Source: an uncultured Bacteroides sp.
GTDB lineage: Bacteria; Bacteroidota; Bacteroidia; Bacteroidales; UBA932
Assembly: GCA_900546925.1 (NCBI GenBank)
Contig: UREV01000029.1
Coordinates: 1 to 25,312, forward strand
Length of the DNA: 25,312 nt
Reading direction: 5' to 3'
Part shown: positions 1-7,120 of the stretch, one piece after another
How positions within the stretch are numbered: the first letter of the stretch is position 1
Layout of the letters: the number at the start of each line of letters is the position of its first letter
Translations under genes and position numbers: made by a program
The notes under the pieces: generated by a model
Told to the model about the DNA's origin: nothing
What the model saw: only the letters and a program-made list of their open reading frames with translations
Database searches by the model: none

Positions 1-352
1 CTCGCTGAAAAAGCGCCGCGGTTGCCTCGTGTGTCTTTCGCGGCAGTCTCGTGAGTGAAAAGCCGCGTTCTGCTCACGGGAGGGCCTTCCGAGATTGTCT
101 CGTGAGCGAAAAGCCGCGTTCTGCTCACGGGAGGGTCTTCCGAGGATGTCTCGTGAGCGAGACGGCGCGTTCTGCTCACGGAAGGGTCTTCCGAGGTTGT
201 CTCGTGAGCGAAAAGCCGCATTCTGCTCACGAAAGGGTCTGCCAAGGATGTCTCGTGAGCGAAACGGCGCGTTCTGCTCACGGGAGAGTCTTCCGAGTCG
301 TTCTCGTGAGCGGAACGGCGCATTTTGCTCACGGGATAGTTTGTCGCTGTGC
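1..352. repeat. 51-base tandem hairpin repeat array (family 1)
   Basis: Six tandem units with an exact 51-base period start near 47, 98, 149, 200, 251 and 302. A degenerate unit occupies 1-46, so the array probably continues past the left edge. Each unit holds a 27-base hairpin, GTGAGC-N15-GCTCAC, at 51-77, 102-128, 153-179, 204-230, 255-281 and 306-332. Unit 1 has GTGAGT, which still pairs by wobble. Loops come in two versions, AAAAGCCGC-type (units 1, 2, 4) and ACGGCGC-type (units 3, 5, 6). The units decay toward the right. There are no unique spacers, so this is not a CRISPR array. Confidence 0.9.
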
Positions 353-500
353 TCTCGGGCGACGAAAAGTCCCCGTAAGTGCCGCCTTTGAGTGTCGCAT
401 GGCACCTTTGGGCGACAGAATAAGCCGTAAGTGCCGCCTTTGAGTGTCGCACGGCACCTTTGGGCGACGAGATAGGGCGTTATCGTTCCCGAAGAACGCC
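353..500. repeat. 52-base hairpin repeats (family 2) and a related single hairpin
   Basis: Two units with a 52-base period follow the first array. Their hairpins lie at 379-405 and 431-457 and read GTGCCG-N15-(T/C)GGCAC. This is the same 6-bp stem, 15-base loop and 27-base total length as family 1, but with different arm sequence. GGGCGAC-containing linkers separate them. A further hairpin, GGCGTT-N13-AACGCC, lies at 476-500. Function is unknown. Confidence 0.75.
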
Positions 501-634
501 GCACTGTCACCCGTCCCCGATCTAACTGGTGGATCCATGATCGGTTGAAGGGAAGCATGATCGACAGAAGGGTGAGGCAGGAATGGCTGAAAGGGGGCAG
601 GATAGGTCTAAGGGCGGATCCGGGGTGGACGAAC
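501..634. other. intergenic, no gene recognised
   Basis: This stretch lies between the repeat array and the tRNA terminator. I see no convincing ORF or RNA gene. Two short imperfect copies of a CATGATCG-plus-GAAGGG motif occur near 536-570 and may be further degenerate repeat material. Confidence 0.4.
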
Positions 635-668
635 AAAAAGAGGCCGACTATTATGTCGACCTCTTTTT
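635..668 (-). terminator. intrinsic terminator of the tRNA-Lys pair
   Basis: The arms at 635-648 and 655-668 form a 14-bp stem (one G-U pair on the minus strand) around a 6-base loop, and the 3' arm ends in five T on either strand. It lies directly downstream of the minus-strand tRNA genes. Symmetry means it could also stop plus-strand transcription coming from the repeat array. Confidence 0.8.
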
Positions 669-669
669 G

Positions 670-742
670 TGCTCTGCTAGGGACTCGAACCCTAGACCCA
701 CTGATTAAGAGTCAGTTGCTCTACCAACTGAGCTAGCAAAGC
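670..742 (-). tRNA. tRNA-Lys (anticodon CUU)
   Basis: The minus strand folds into a full cloverleaf: 7-bp acceptor stem GCTTTGC/GCAGAGC, D arm GCTC/GAGC, anticodon stem ACTGA/TCAGT with loop CTCTTAA, and T arm TAGGG-TTCGAGT-CCCTA. Anticodon CTT reads the lysine codon AAG. The discriminator base is A and CCA is not encoded. It is the downstream member of a two-tRNA unit, with 63 bases between the genes. Confidence 0.95.
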
Positions 743-805
743 ATTTATTTTTCGAGCTTTACACCTTACGGCCTTTGCTCTGGAAAGAAGCGTCGCTCCT
801 TTTAG

Positions 806-878
806 TGATCCGTTCGGGGCTCGAACCCGAGACCCCAACATTAAAAGTGTTGTGCTCTACCAACTGAGCTAACGAATC
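806..878 (-). tRNA. tRNA-Lys (anticodon UUU)
   Basis: Cloverleaf on the minus strand: acceptor GATTCGT/ACGGATC, D arm GCTC/GAGC, anticodon stem CAACA/TGTTG with loop CTTTTAA, and T arm TCGGG-TTCGAGC-CCCGA. Anticodon TTT reads AAA (and AAG by wobble). Discriminator A, no encoded CCA. With the CUU gene at 670-742 it provides both lysine isoacceptors from one transcript. Confidence 0.95.
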
Positions 879-957
879 TCTCCATTTCCCATATCGGATT
901 TTGAAGTTTTTATTTTCAACTCAAGTAGTGTAACCACTTGTTTTCCGAACGGGATTG

Positions 958-988
958 CAAAGGTAGGCATTATTTCGGAACTTCCAAA
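958..988 (-). promoter_or_regulatory. Bacteroidota-type promoter for the tRNA-Lys pair
   Basis: On the minus strand TTTG (985-988) is followed after 19 bases by TACCTTTG (958-965), an exact match to the Bacteroidota TTTG / TAnnTTTG promoter. Transcription should begin near 951, giving a leader of about 70 bases before the first tRNA. Confidence 0.65.
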
Positions 989-1056
989 CTTTTTCAGGAT
1001 TTTTTCACGAAAAATCTGTATTTTTCTGCAGTAAATCGTTGTAGGACGAGGTTCCA

Positions 1057-1135
1057 TGCTTCGCAGCCGGTCGGCGGCGGGGCTCAGGCGCGAATTGCGA
1101 AGCACCTGAGCGCAGGAGACCCGACCGCCGCCGGC
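1057..1135. other. GC-rich structured intergenic element
   Basis: In an otherwise AT-rich gap, arms at 1066-1081 and 1119-1135 pair as GCCGG/CCGGC, CGGCGG/CCGCCG and CGGG/CCCG with single-base bulges, enclosing a perfect inner stem GCTCAGG (1082-1088) / CCTGAGC (1105-1111). A perfect 9-bp pairing TGCTTCGCA (1057-1065) / TGCGAAGCA (1096-1104) crosses this fold, so the two are alternatives or form a pseudoknot. No adjacent gene explains it. It could be a REP-like repeat, a small RNA or an old mobile fragment. Confidence 0.5.
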
Positions 1136-1168
1136 AACCATGACACGTTAGCCCTGAAGCATGAAAAT

Positions 1169-1248
1169 GTCCGGTCAAAAGCCAATCCACCGGACAAAAG
1201 TGTTTTCTGAGCCAGTTTGTCCGGAAGAAACGTTTTAACCCGGACAAA
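1169..1248. other. cluster of GTCCGG / CCGGAC motifs
   Basis: Four copies of the GTCCGG/CCGGAC core occur in 80 bases: 1169-1174, 1190-1198 (CCGGACAAA), 1216-1224 (TTTGTCCGG) and 1240-1248 (CCGGACAAA). The second and third form a perfect 9-bp inverted repeat. The cluster lies just beyond the icd terminator. It could be a regulator binding array or residual repeat sequence. Confidence 0.4.
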
Positions 1249-1281
1249 AAAACAAATCCCCCGCTCCGAAGGAAGCGAGGG
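1245..1281 (-). terminator. intrinsic terminator of the cit-acn-icd operon
   Basis: The minus strand reads CCCTCGCT, a loop containing CTTCGG, then AGCGGGGG, followed by ATTTG and a run of seven T. The 8-bp GC-rich stem lies 28 bases after the icd stop codon. Confidence 0.8.
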
Positions 1282-1309
1282 ACATATTGTTTCATATTAT
1301 GATACCCGG

Positions 1310-2518
1310 TTATGCGAGACGTTTCTCGAGACGCTCACGGATAGCAGCCATGAAGTCAGCTGAGTTCTTCACCTGAGGTGTAACACCTTCCATGAGGTTA
1401 GCGAGATCCTTGGTCACGATGCCCTCATTGAGGGTATCCAAGCAAGCCGCCTCGAGCTGGTCAGCATAGTTGACAAGCTCAGGGAGGTTATCCAACTCAC
1501 CTCTCTTACGGAACGCACCGCTCCATGCGAAGATTGTTGCCATAGGGTTGGTAGATGTCTCTTCTCCCTTAAGGTACTTGTAATAGTGACGGGTTACGGT
1601 ACCATGAGCTGCCTCATACTCGTATTTTCCGTCAGGGCTGACGAGCACAGAGGTCATCATGGCGAGTGAACCGAACGCTGTAGAAACCATGTCGCTCATA
1701 ACGTCTCCGTCGTAGTTCTTGCAAGCCCAGATGAATCCGCCTTCGCTACGCATTACACGTGCAACAGCGTCGTCGATCAATGTATAGAAGTACTCGATAC
1801 CTGCTTTCTCGAAAGCCTCAGCATACTCCTTGAATACATCCTCGAAGATAGCCTTGAACTGTCCGTCATACTTCTTGGAGATAGTATCCTTTGTTGCGAA
1901 CCAGATGCTCTGTTTGATGTCAAGTGCATACTTGAAGCAAGCGTGGGCAAATGAACGGATGGACTTGTCCGTATTGTGCATACCCTGAATAACGCCAGGG
2001 CCTGCGAAGTTATGGATGATCTGCTCCTCTTTCTTGCCGCTTTCGCCTTCGAAAACGAGCTTGGCTACGCCAGGTTCCTCTGCGCGAATCTCCACTCCCT
2101 TGTAAACATCACCGTAAGCGTGACGGGCGATGGTGATAGGCTTCTTCCAGAACTTGACAGCCGGAGAGATGGAAGGGATGGTAATAGGTGCACGGAATAC
2201 AGTACCGTCCAGCATAGAACGGATAGTTCCGTTAGGGCTCTTCCACATCTGATGAAGATTGTACTCAGACATACGCTGTGTGTTAGGAGTAATGGTAGCG
2301 CACTTTACAGCAACACCATACTTCTTGGTAGCGTTGGCAGAGTCGATTGTCACCTGGTCAGCTGTTTCGTCACGATGAACGAGGCCGAGATCATAATAAT
2401 CTGACTTCAAATCTACGAATGGGAGGATGAGTTCATCCTTGATCATCTTCCACAGGATTCTTGTCATTTCGTCACCATCCATCTCAACGAGAGGAGTAAC
2501 CATCTGAATTTTTTTCAT
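1310..2518 (-). CDS. icd: NADP-dependent isocitrate dehydrogenase
   Basis: This 402-residue enzyme interconverts isocitrate and 2-oxoglutarate plus CO2 with NADP in the cytoplasm. It aligns closely by eye with the eukaryotic-type homodimeric IDH1 class rather than the E. coli Icd class. GDEMTR is at 15-20 and WKSPNGTIR at 92-100. The substrate arginine in ARHAYGD falls at residue 132, the same number as human IDH1. The catalytic Tyr139, a conserved Lys210, metal-site aspartates near 249, 272 and 276, and the NADP loop HGTVTRHY (305-312) are all present. It is the last gene of the operon, 48 bases after acn and directly before an intrinsic terminator. Its place behind citrate lyase and aconitase ties it to citrate/2-oxoglutarate conversion and NADPH supply. 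Confidence 0.97.
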   Translation of the reverse strand: MKKIQMVTPLVEMDGDEMTRILWKMIKDELILPFVDLKSDYYDLGLVHRDETADQVTIDSANATKKYGVAVKCATITPNTQRMSEYNLHQMWKSPNGTIRSMLDGTVFRAPITIPSISPAVKFWKKPITIARHAYGDVYKGVEIRAEEPGVAKLVFEGESGKKEEQIIHNFAGPGVIQGMHNTDKSIRSFAHACFKYALDIKQSIWFATKDTISKKYDGQFKAIFEDVFKEYAEAFEKAGIEYFYTLIDDAVARVMRSEGGFIWACKNYDGDVMSDMVSTAFGSLAMMTSVLVSPDGKYEYEAAHGTVTRHYYKYLKGEETSTNPMATIFAWSGAFRKRGELDNLPELVNYADQLEAACLDTLNEGIVTKDLANLMEGVTPQVKNSADFMAAIRERLEKRLA

Positions 2519-2566
2519 AAAATTATCAATAATTTAAGTGTTATTACAATATAGTTTAATGTCTGA

Positions 2567-4813
2567 TTATTTCTTGTTCTGAGCTGCGTAGAAGTTCATG
2601 AGGCAACCGTCCGCAAGAATTTCACGCTCGTCAGCTGTAAGGTTCTGGAAATAAAGGTGGATATCCTTGACGCCGTCAGCGCTGATAACCTTGGCATCGA
2701 TTTCCTCCTTACCGGAAAGTATAGCCTCACGGATACCGGGAACGTAAACGAAGTCTCCTGATTTATACTCGAAAGGTGTTTCCTTTGCGATAGTGAACGG
2801 AACGATACCCCAGTTGATACAGTTGCTGCGATAGCGCTTGGTAGCATACTCATAGCAGATGTTTGCATCACCGCCGAGAACCTTCTGGCAAGAAGCAGCC
2901 TGCTCACGTGCAGAACCGTCACCTGGCTTGTTTGCGAACACGCATGAACCGAATGATGTATTATCAGCATTGGCACCAACCTTTGCGAGAGCATCGAGAA
3001 CGTGCTGAGGAGTCTTTCCTGCGCGACGGTCGAGGTCCTCTGACTGGATGCGCTTGCTCAGACCTACGTATTCAGGAACGCGACGTGAAAGTGCGAACTC
3101 AGAGAGTTTGAGAGGGTTTGAACGGTAGCTTGAGGTCTCACCTGAAGGAATGAGCTCGTCAGTTGTGGTAACTGGGTCGTGGATAACTGCAGCGAGTTCG
3201 AGAAGCATGTTCTCCTCCATCTGATACATCTTAGGCCAATCCTTGATATTCGGTCCGTAGCGGAGCTCGACTGTAGGGTCTGCCTTTCCGAATCCGTTGT
3301 AGATACGGCTCTTGTAGATGCGGTCGTCGAATGAGTATGGCTTGTGAGTATCCTCGTACTGCACGTCGGTGGCTGCTGTGATGACACCGCCGTTGGCTGC
3401 TGTAGCAGCGATAGAACGTGCATCCATCAGGCATACGAGAGAAATCTGTCCCTGGCCTGGCTTAGAACCTTCACGGTTAGGGAAGTTACGTGTGGTATGA
3501 CGGATAGAGAGACCGTTGTTTGCAGGTACGTCACCGGCTCCGAAGCAAGGTCCGCAGAATGCAGGTTTGATTACGACACCAGCCTCAAGCAACTCTTCAG
3601 CGATATGGTTACGTGTGGTTGCAAGGTAAACTGGAGTGGACTGAGGGTAAGCAGACATTGTGAAGTAATCGTTTCCGATAGTCTTGCCCTTCATGATGGA
3701 AGCAGCCTCGCTGAGGTTGTCATAGGTACCGCCTGAGCAGCCTGCTATGATAGCCTGGTCAGCATAAGCCTTGCCATTCTTAATCTTGCTCTCAAGGTCG
3801 ATGGAAATCTTGTCACCGAAGCGGTTCTTTGCATCTTCCTCTACCTTCTTCAGGATTCCCTCAGGGTCTGCCTGGAGCTCATGAATAGTGTAAGCGTTCG
3901 AAGGGTGGAATGGAAGAGCGATCATGGACTCCTGCTCAGAAAGGTCGATGCGGATCATTGAATCATAGTATGCGACCTCACCTGGCTTAAGTTCTTTGTA
4001 TGCCTCCGGGCGCTCATGCATCTTATAGTATTCCTCGACTTTCTCGTCAGTAATCCAGATAGAGCTGAGACATGTTGTCTCTGTAGTCATCACGTCGATA
4101 CCGTTACGGAAATCTGTAGGGAGTGACGCTACACCAGGACCTGCGAACTCGAGTACTTTATTCTTCACGAAACCATTCTCGAACACTGCTTTGACGAGAG
4201 AGATAGCCACGTCGTGAGGACCGATACCCTTCTTAGGTTTGCCTTCGAGCCAAACGAGAACAACCTCAGGAGCGTTGATGTCCCAAGTGTTGTTGAGAAG
4301 CTGTTTTACGAGCTCTCCACCACCTTCACCTACACCCATGCAACCGAGTGAACCATAACGTGTGTGGCTGTCAGAACCGAGAATCATGCGACCGCAACCT
4401 GCGAGAGCCTCACGCACGTACTGATGAATAACTGCCTGGTTAGCAGGAACATAAATACCACCATATTTCTTTGCAGCGGAAAGTCCGAAGATATGGTCAT
4501 CCTCATTGATAGTACCACCTACTGCACAAAGTGAGTTGTGGCAGTTGGTCATCGCGTAAGGAATCGGGAACTTCTCAAGTCCGCTGGCACGGGCTGTCTG
4601 GATAATTCCGACATAAGTAATGTCATGCGAAGCCATAGCGTCGAATTTGACGCGCAACTTCTTACCTTTGCTTCCGTCCTTGTCATGGGCACGGAGAATT
4701 CTGTATGCGATAGTATTTTCGCGGGCCTCATCGGCAGACGGCATACCTGCGGCATCATTGACGATAGTCTTGCCGTCTTTCAGGTAAACGCCATGTGGAA
4801 TCAATTCAACCAT
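2567..4813 (-). CDS. acn: aconitase-family hydratase (aconitate hydratase)
   Basis: A 748-residue aconitase-superfamily protein expected to isomerise citrate and isocitrate through cis-aconitate using a [4Fe-4S] cluster. The likely cluster ligands are Cys359 (AGCSGGTYDN) and Cys420/Cys423 (FCGPCFGAGD). SDSHT at 147-151, MGVGEGGGE at 159-167 and an HNSLC segment at 92-96 are substrate-pocket features of the family. A C-terminal swivel-type domain with SFGSCVF follows around residue 620. At about 750 residues it is shorter than E. coli AcnA/AcnB and resembles the YbhJ-like 'hydratase' group that serves as aconitase beside icd in Bacteroidota (family recall, not searched). It lies 27 bases after citCG and 48 bases before icd, which supports the citrate-isocitrate assignment. 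Confidence 0.92.
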   Translation of the reverse strand: MVELIPHGVYLKDGKTIVNDAAGMPSADEARENTIAYRILRAHDKDGSKGKKLRVKFDAMASHDITYVGIIQTARASGLEKFPIPYAMTNCHNSLCAVGGTINEDDHIFGLSAAKKYGGIYVPANQAVIHQYVREALAGCGRMILGSDSHTRYGSLGCMGVGEGGGELVKQLLNNTWDINAPEVVLVWLEGKPKKGIGPHDVAISLVKAVFENGFVKNKVLEFAGPGVASLPTDFRNGIDVMTTETTCLSSIWITDEKVEEYYKMHERPEAYKELKPGEVAYYDSMIRIDLSEQESMIALPFHPSNAYTIHELQADPEGILKKVEEDAKNRFGDKISIDLESKIKNGKAYADQAIIAGCSGGTYDNLSEAASIMKGKTIGNDYFTMSAYPQSTPVYLATTRNHIAEELLEAGVVIKPAFCGPCFGAGDVPANNGLSIRHTTRNFPNREGSKPGQGQISLVCLMDARSIAATAANGGVITAATDVQYEDTHKPYSFDDRIYKSRIYNGFGKADPTVELRYGPNIKDWPKMYQMEENMLLELAAVIHDPVTTTDELIPSGETSSYRSNPLKLSEFALSRRVPEYVGLSKRIQSEDLDRRAGKTPQHVLDALAKVGANADNTSFGSCVFANKPGDGSAREQAASCQKVLGGDANICYEYATKRYRSNCINWGIVPFTIAKETPFEYKSGDFVYVPGIREAILSGKEEIDAKVISADGVKDIHLYFQNLTADEREILADGCLMNFYAAQNKK

Positions 4814-4840
4814 AAAAATGAAATTTTTGTTGTATTAGTA

Positions 4841-6616
4841 TTAGTTTTTAATAATTATACTCTCAATAAATATCGTCAAGGACAACATGTCGGCACTTCC
4901 GCCCGGTGAAATGTTCTCCCTGATGAAATCTTGGTTCAATGACGCCAATCCGCTCAGACTGAAGTCCCCAAGCAGCTTTGCCGCCTCAGATTTCGTATGA
5001 GCGAGCCCCTCCGCTCCCCTTCTGTGGAGAACATTGGTGTCGTCAAGATTTGTCATTATATACAACAAGGTCTTGTGGCAGCGATACTGGTCGCCCTCCA
5101 AAGACCTGTAGTATGGTAACCAGGCAGAGAAAAGCTCAGGATAGGCTTCACGGGCGTTCTCCAATGCTCCTCCAACCTTGAAATTTCTCTTAGCCTCCGC
5201 CCCATGTGTGCTCTGGGCTGAAGGAATTTGGGATGCTGTGCGCGAAACAAGTGCCCTGAATGCGTCAGCGTCCACAGTCCCGGTGCCGCAAGCCAAAAAT
5301 GAGGCTGCCGCAACTGACAGGCCAATGCAAAAGAGCGCGCCCTTGTGGGTATTCACCCCACCGGTTGCCCGCAGCATTGAGGTTTCTGCGTCAATGCCTA
5401 TAGACATGATTTCAGCAGCATTGACACCAGCCACAGCCCCTACGGCGATTTTTGTCAGATAAGGTCTTAATGCAGAGATACTTGCAGACATCAGCGCATA
5501 GTCCATATCCTTGTGGGCTCCGTTGTCCTGTTTGTCTACGAGACCCGGTTTCGGAGTAGTGTCCAGTTCCAGTCTCAAGGATCTTTCGGCCAACTCCGCG
5601 ATAAGGTAAGGCACTGTGGAAACTGGAACGAATTCCATAGCTGCCTTCAGGTCTCCCCTGTCCAATGCTTTTCTGAGCGATGTCGCACTTACCGGCCTGC
5701 CGTTCTGTTCGAGACGCGGAATCTCGACAAACTTGATTCCGTTTTCCTGTGAAGTAGCATTATATCCTCCGGCAGGGAGAATCTCAGACATCATTTCGTT
5801 ATAGCAATGTGTCAGATTATCCTCCGGTTCACTGCCTGCAAAACGGACTGTAACCCCGAGCGGACGTGCGATATGCTTCACGAACAAGTCGAGGTCCAAT
5901 GCTATATGTGTAGGAGTAGCATCATCCAACTGTTTGAGGAAGTATGTCGGGAAGGTCGCTGCCGAAACAGCATAATCACTTCCTTCACAGACGATTACAT
6001 TATCAAGACCGGTACATCCGGCCTCTATCATCGCCTTCCTCTCTACGTAAGGGAATCTGGATCTGTCCTCTTTTACGACGATTACATATAGATTGTCTAC
6101 CTGAGACGCTGCCTGTTCGATGAGATAACGATGTCCCTTAGTGAACGGATTCGCATTCATCACGATCGCACCGTTTCTTCCGGGACGCGCGAGAGACTCC
6201 AGATACTTTCTGTATTCAGGGAGTCCTCCCCTTCCATTCTCCATCAGTATCGCATTATTGGATGAAGCAATAAGCTCGAAACCAAGACTCTTGAAGATAT
6301 CTTCGTTGGCCGGCTTGGTAAATGCTTTAACCGAATCGTGTCCCTCCTCATGTGCAATGGCGATGAGACGAGACACCAGAATATTCATAAGTCCCTCACT
6401 GCGAGCCGCTTCTGACACTGCTACACATTTGATAACGTTACCGTCGAGACCGCCTCCGGCAATAATCTCGTCACCATCTTCATCTCTGGAAATGACCACA
6501 TAGCGTTCTAACGTTGCAAGTCTCAATCCATTAGACGAGAGGAATGCCTCCACCCGTTTACGGACCGAGTTCAATGACAGCGGAACCTCGCTTATGTAAT
6601 GACGATTATCGCACAT
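4841..6616 (-). CDS. citC-citG: fused [citrate lyase] ligase (CitC) and triphosphoribosyl-dephospho-CoA synthase (CitG)
   Basis: Numbering follows the 594-residue frame from a TTG at 6625; the first ATG is codon 4 at 6616, and I prefer it. The N-terminal half (about 1-338) is CitC: a GNAT-like segment (45-125) followed by a nucleotidyltransferase domain with the HxGH-type motif NPFTKGH (159-165) and SATSLRKAL (313-321). It acetylates the thiol of the citrate lyase acyl carrier. The C-terminal half (about 339-594) is CitG, which makes the prosthetic-group precursor from ATP and dephospho-CoA: TTPKPGLVDKQDNGAH (356-371), GGVNTHKG (422-429), HGAEAKRNF (474-482) and SPGGSADML (573-581). No stop or frameshift separates the halves. 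CitX-CitG fusions are known in other bacteria; here CitX is separate and its gene overlaps the start of this one by 11 bases. Confidence 0.9.
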   Translation of the reverse strand: MCDNRHYISEVPLSLNSVRKRVEAFLSSNGLRLATLERYVVISRDEDGDEIIAGGGLDGNVIKCVAVSEAARSEGLMNILVSRLIAIAHEEGHDSVKAFTKPANEDIFKSLGFELIASSNNAILMENGRGGLPEYRKYLESLARPGRNGAIVMNANPFTKGHRYLIEQAASQVDNLYVIVVKEDRSRFPYVERKAMIEAGCTGLDNVIVCEGSDYAVSAATFPTYFLKQLDDATPTHIALDLDLFVKHIARPLGVTVRFAGSEPEDNLTHCYNEMMSEILPAGGYNATSQENGIKFVEIPRLEQNGRPVSATSLRKALDRGDLKAAMEFVPVSTVPYLIAELAERSLRLELDTTPKPGLVDKQDNGAHKDMDYALMSASISALRPYLTKIAVGAVAGVNAAEIMSIGIDAETSMLRATGGVNTHKGALFCIGLSVAAASFLACGTGTVDADAFRALVSRTASQIPSAQSTHGAEAKRNFKVGGALENAREAYPELFSAWLPYYRSLEGDQYRCHKTLLYIMTNLDDTNVLHRRGAEGLAHTKSEAAKLLGDFSLSGLASLNQDFIRENISPGGSADMLSLTIFIESIIIKN

Positions 6617-7109
6617 AGGCCTCAATCATTTCATCAATTTTAGCGGAAAGTTCATTCAAGGTATGAGTGCGGTTACGCATGCAATAGCGGGCTTCATTGT
6701 CACAAATTAGACATTTCCGCGGCCCCTGCCCAATCGTTTCTCTGGATATCGGAATACCGTCAATGTCGATGACATCCAGGTCGAAAAGCCGACCGAGAGG
6801 ATGGGTATCCTCAATGTTGCACGTCTTCAGTTTCGCTTCCGCGTTGGAAAGCGTTGTCTCCAAATAAGCCTCGTAGCCTGTCTGCCTGTCACGGAGCACA
6901 AGTTTCTGCATCGAGTCTCCGAAAGCCGAAACCATGGCCGTGACCGCAGCTTGGGCAACTACAAGGGATTGCAGATTACGCTTGATCTTGCCGGGCATTA
7001 TGACGGTAAGGCAAACCAAGGTCATTCCAGGATAACTTTTCAAAAGTTCCTTCTGGAAAGACGCCCGTTCCTCACGACTTGCCAACAACTGATCAAGCGT
7101 AATCTCCAT
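6606..7109 (-). CDS. citX: apo-citrate lyase phosphoribosyl-dephospho-CoA transferase
   Basis: This 167-residue protein transfers the 2'-(5''-triphosphoribosyl)-3'-dephospho-CoA group made by CitG onto the serine of CitD. The CitX signature GRLFDLDV is at 106-113, within DTHPLGRLFDLDVIDIDG. A cysteine-rich segment RKCLICDNEARYC (131-143, Cys133, Cys136, Cys143) followed by RNRTH (145-149) is typical of the family. It starts 11 bases after citF ends, and its 3' end overlaps the start of citCG, so translation is probably coupled. All the maturation genes therefore sit directly behind the structural subunits. Confidence 0.92.
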   Translation of the reverse strand: MEITLDQLLASREERASFQKELLKSYPGMTLVCLTVIMPGKIKRNLQSLVVAQAAVTAMVSAFGDSMQKLVLRDRQTGYEAYLETTLSNAEAKLKTCNIEDTHPLGRLFDLDVIDIDGIPISRETIGQGPRKCLICDNEARYCMRNRTHTLNELSAKIDEMIEAYVR

Positions 7110-7120
7110 AAATATAAGTG

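Noticed and set aside
51..443. 130-residue plus-strand ORF through the repeat array
   Set aside because: The 51-base period is a multiple of three, so any stop-free unit gives a long ORF; a second frame (95-391) is also open. The conserved hairpin pairing explains the sequence better than coding.
1..500. CRISPR array
   Set aside because: The units are contiguous and similar throughout, with no unique spacers and no cas genes nearby.
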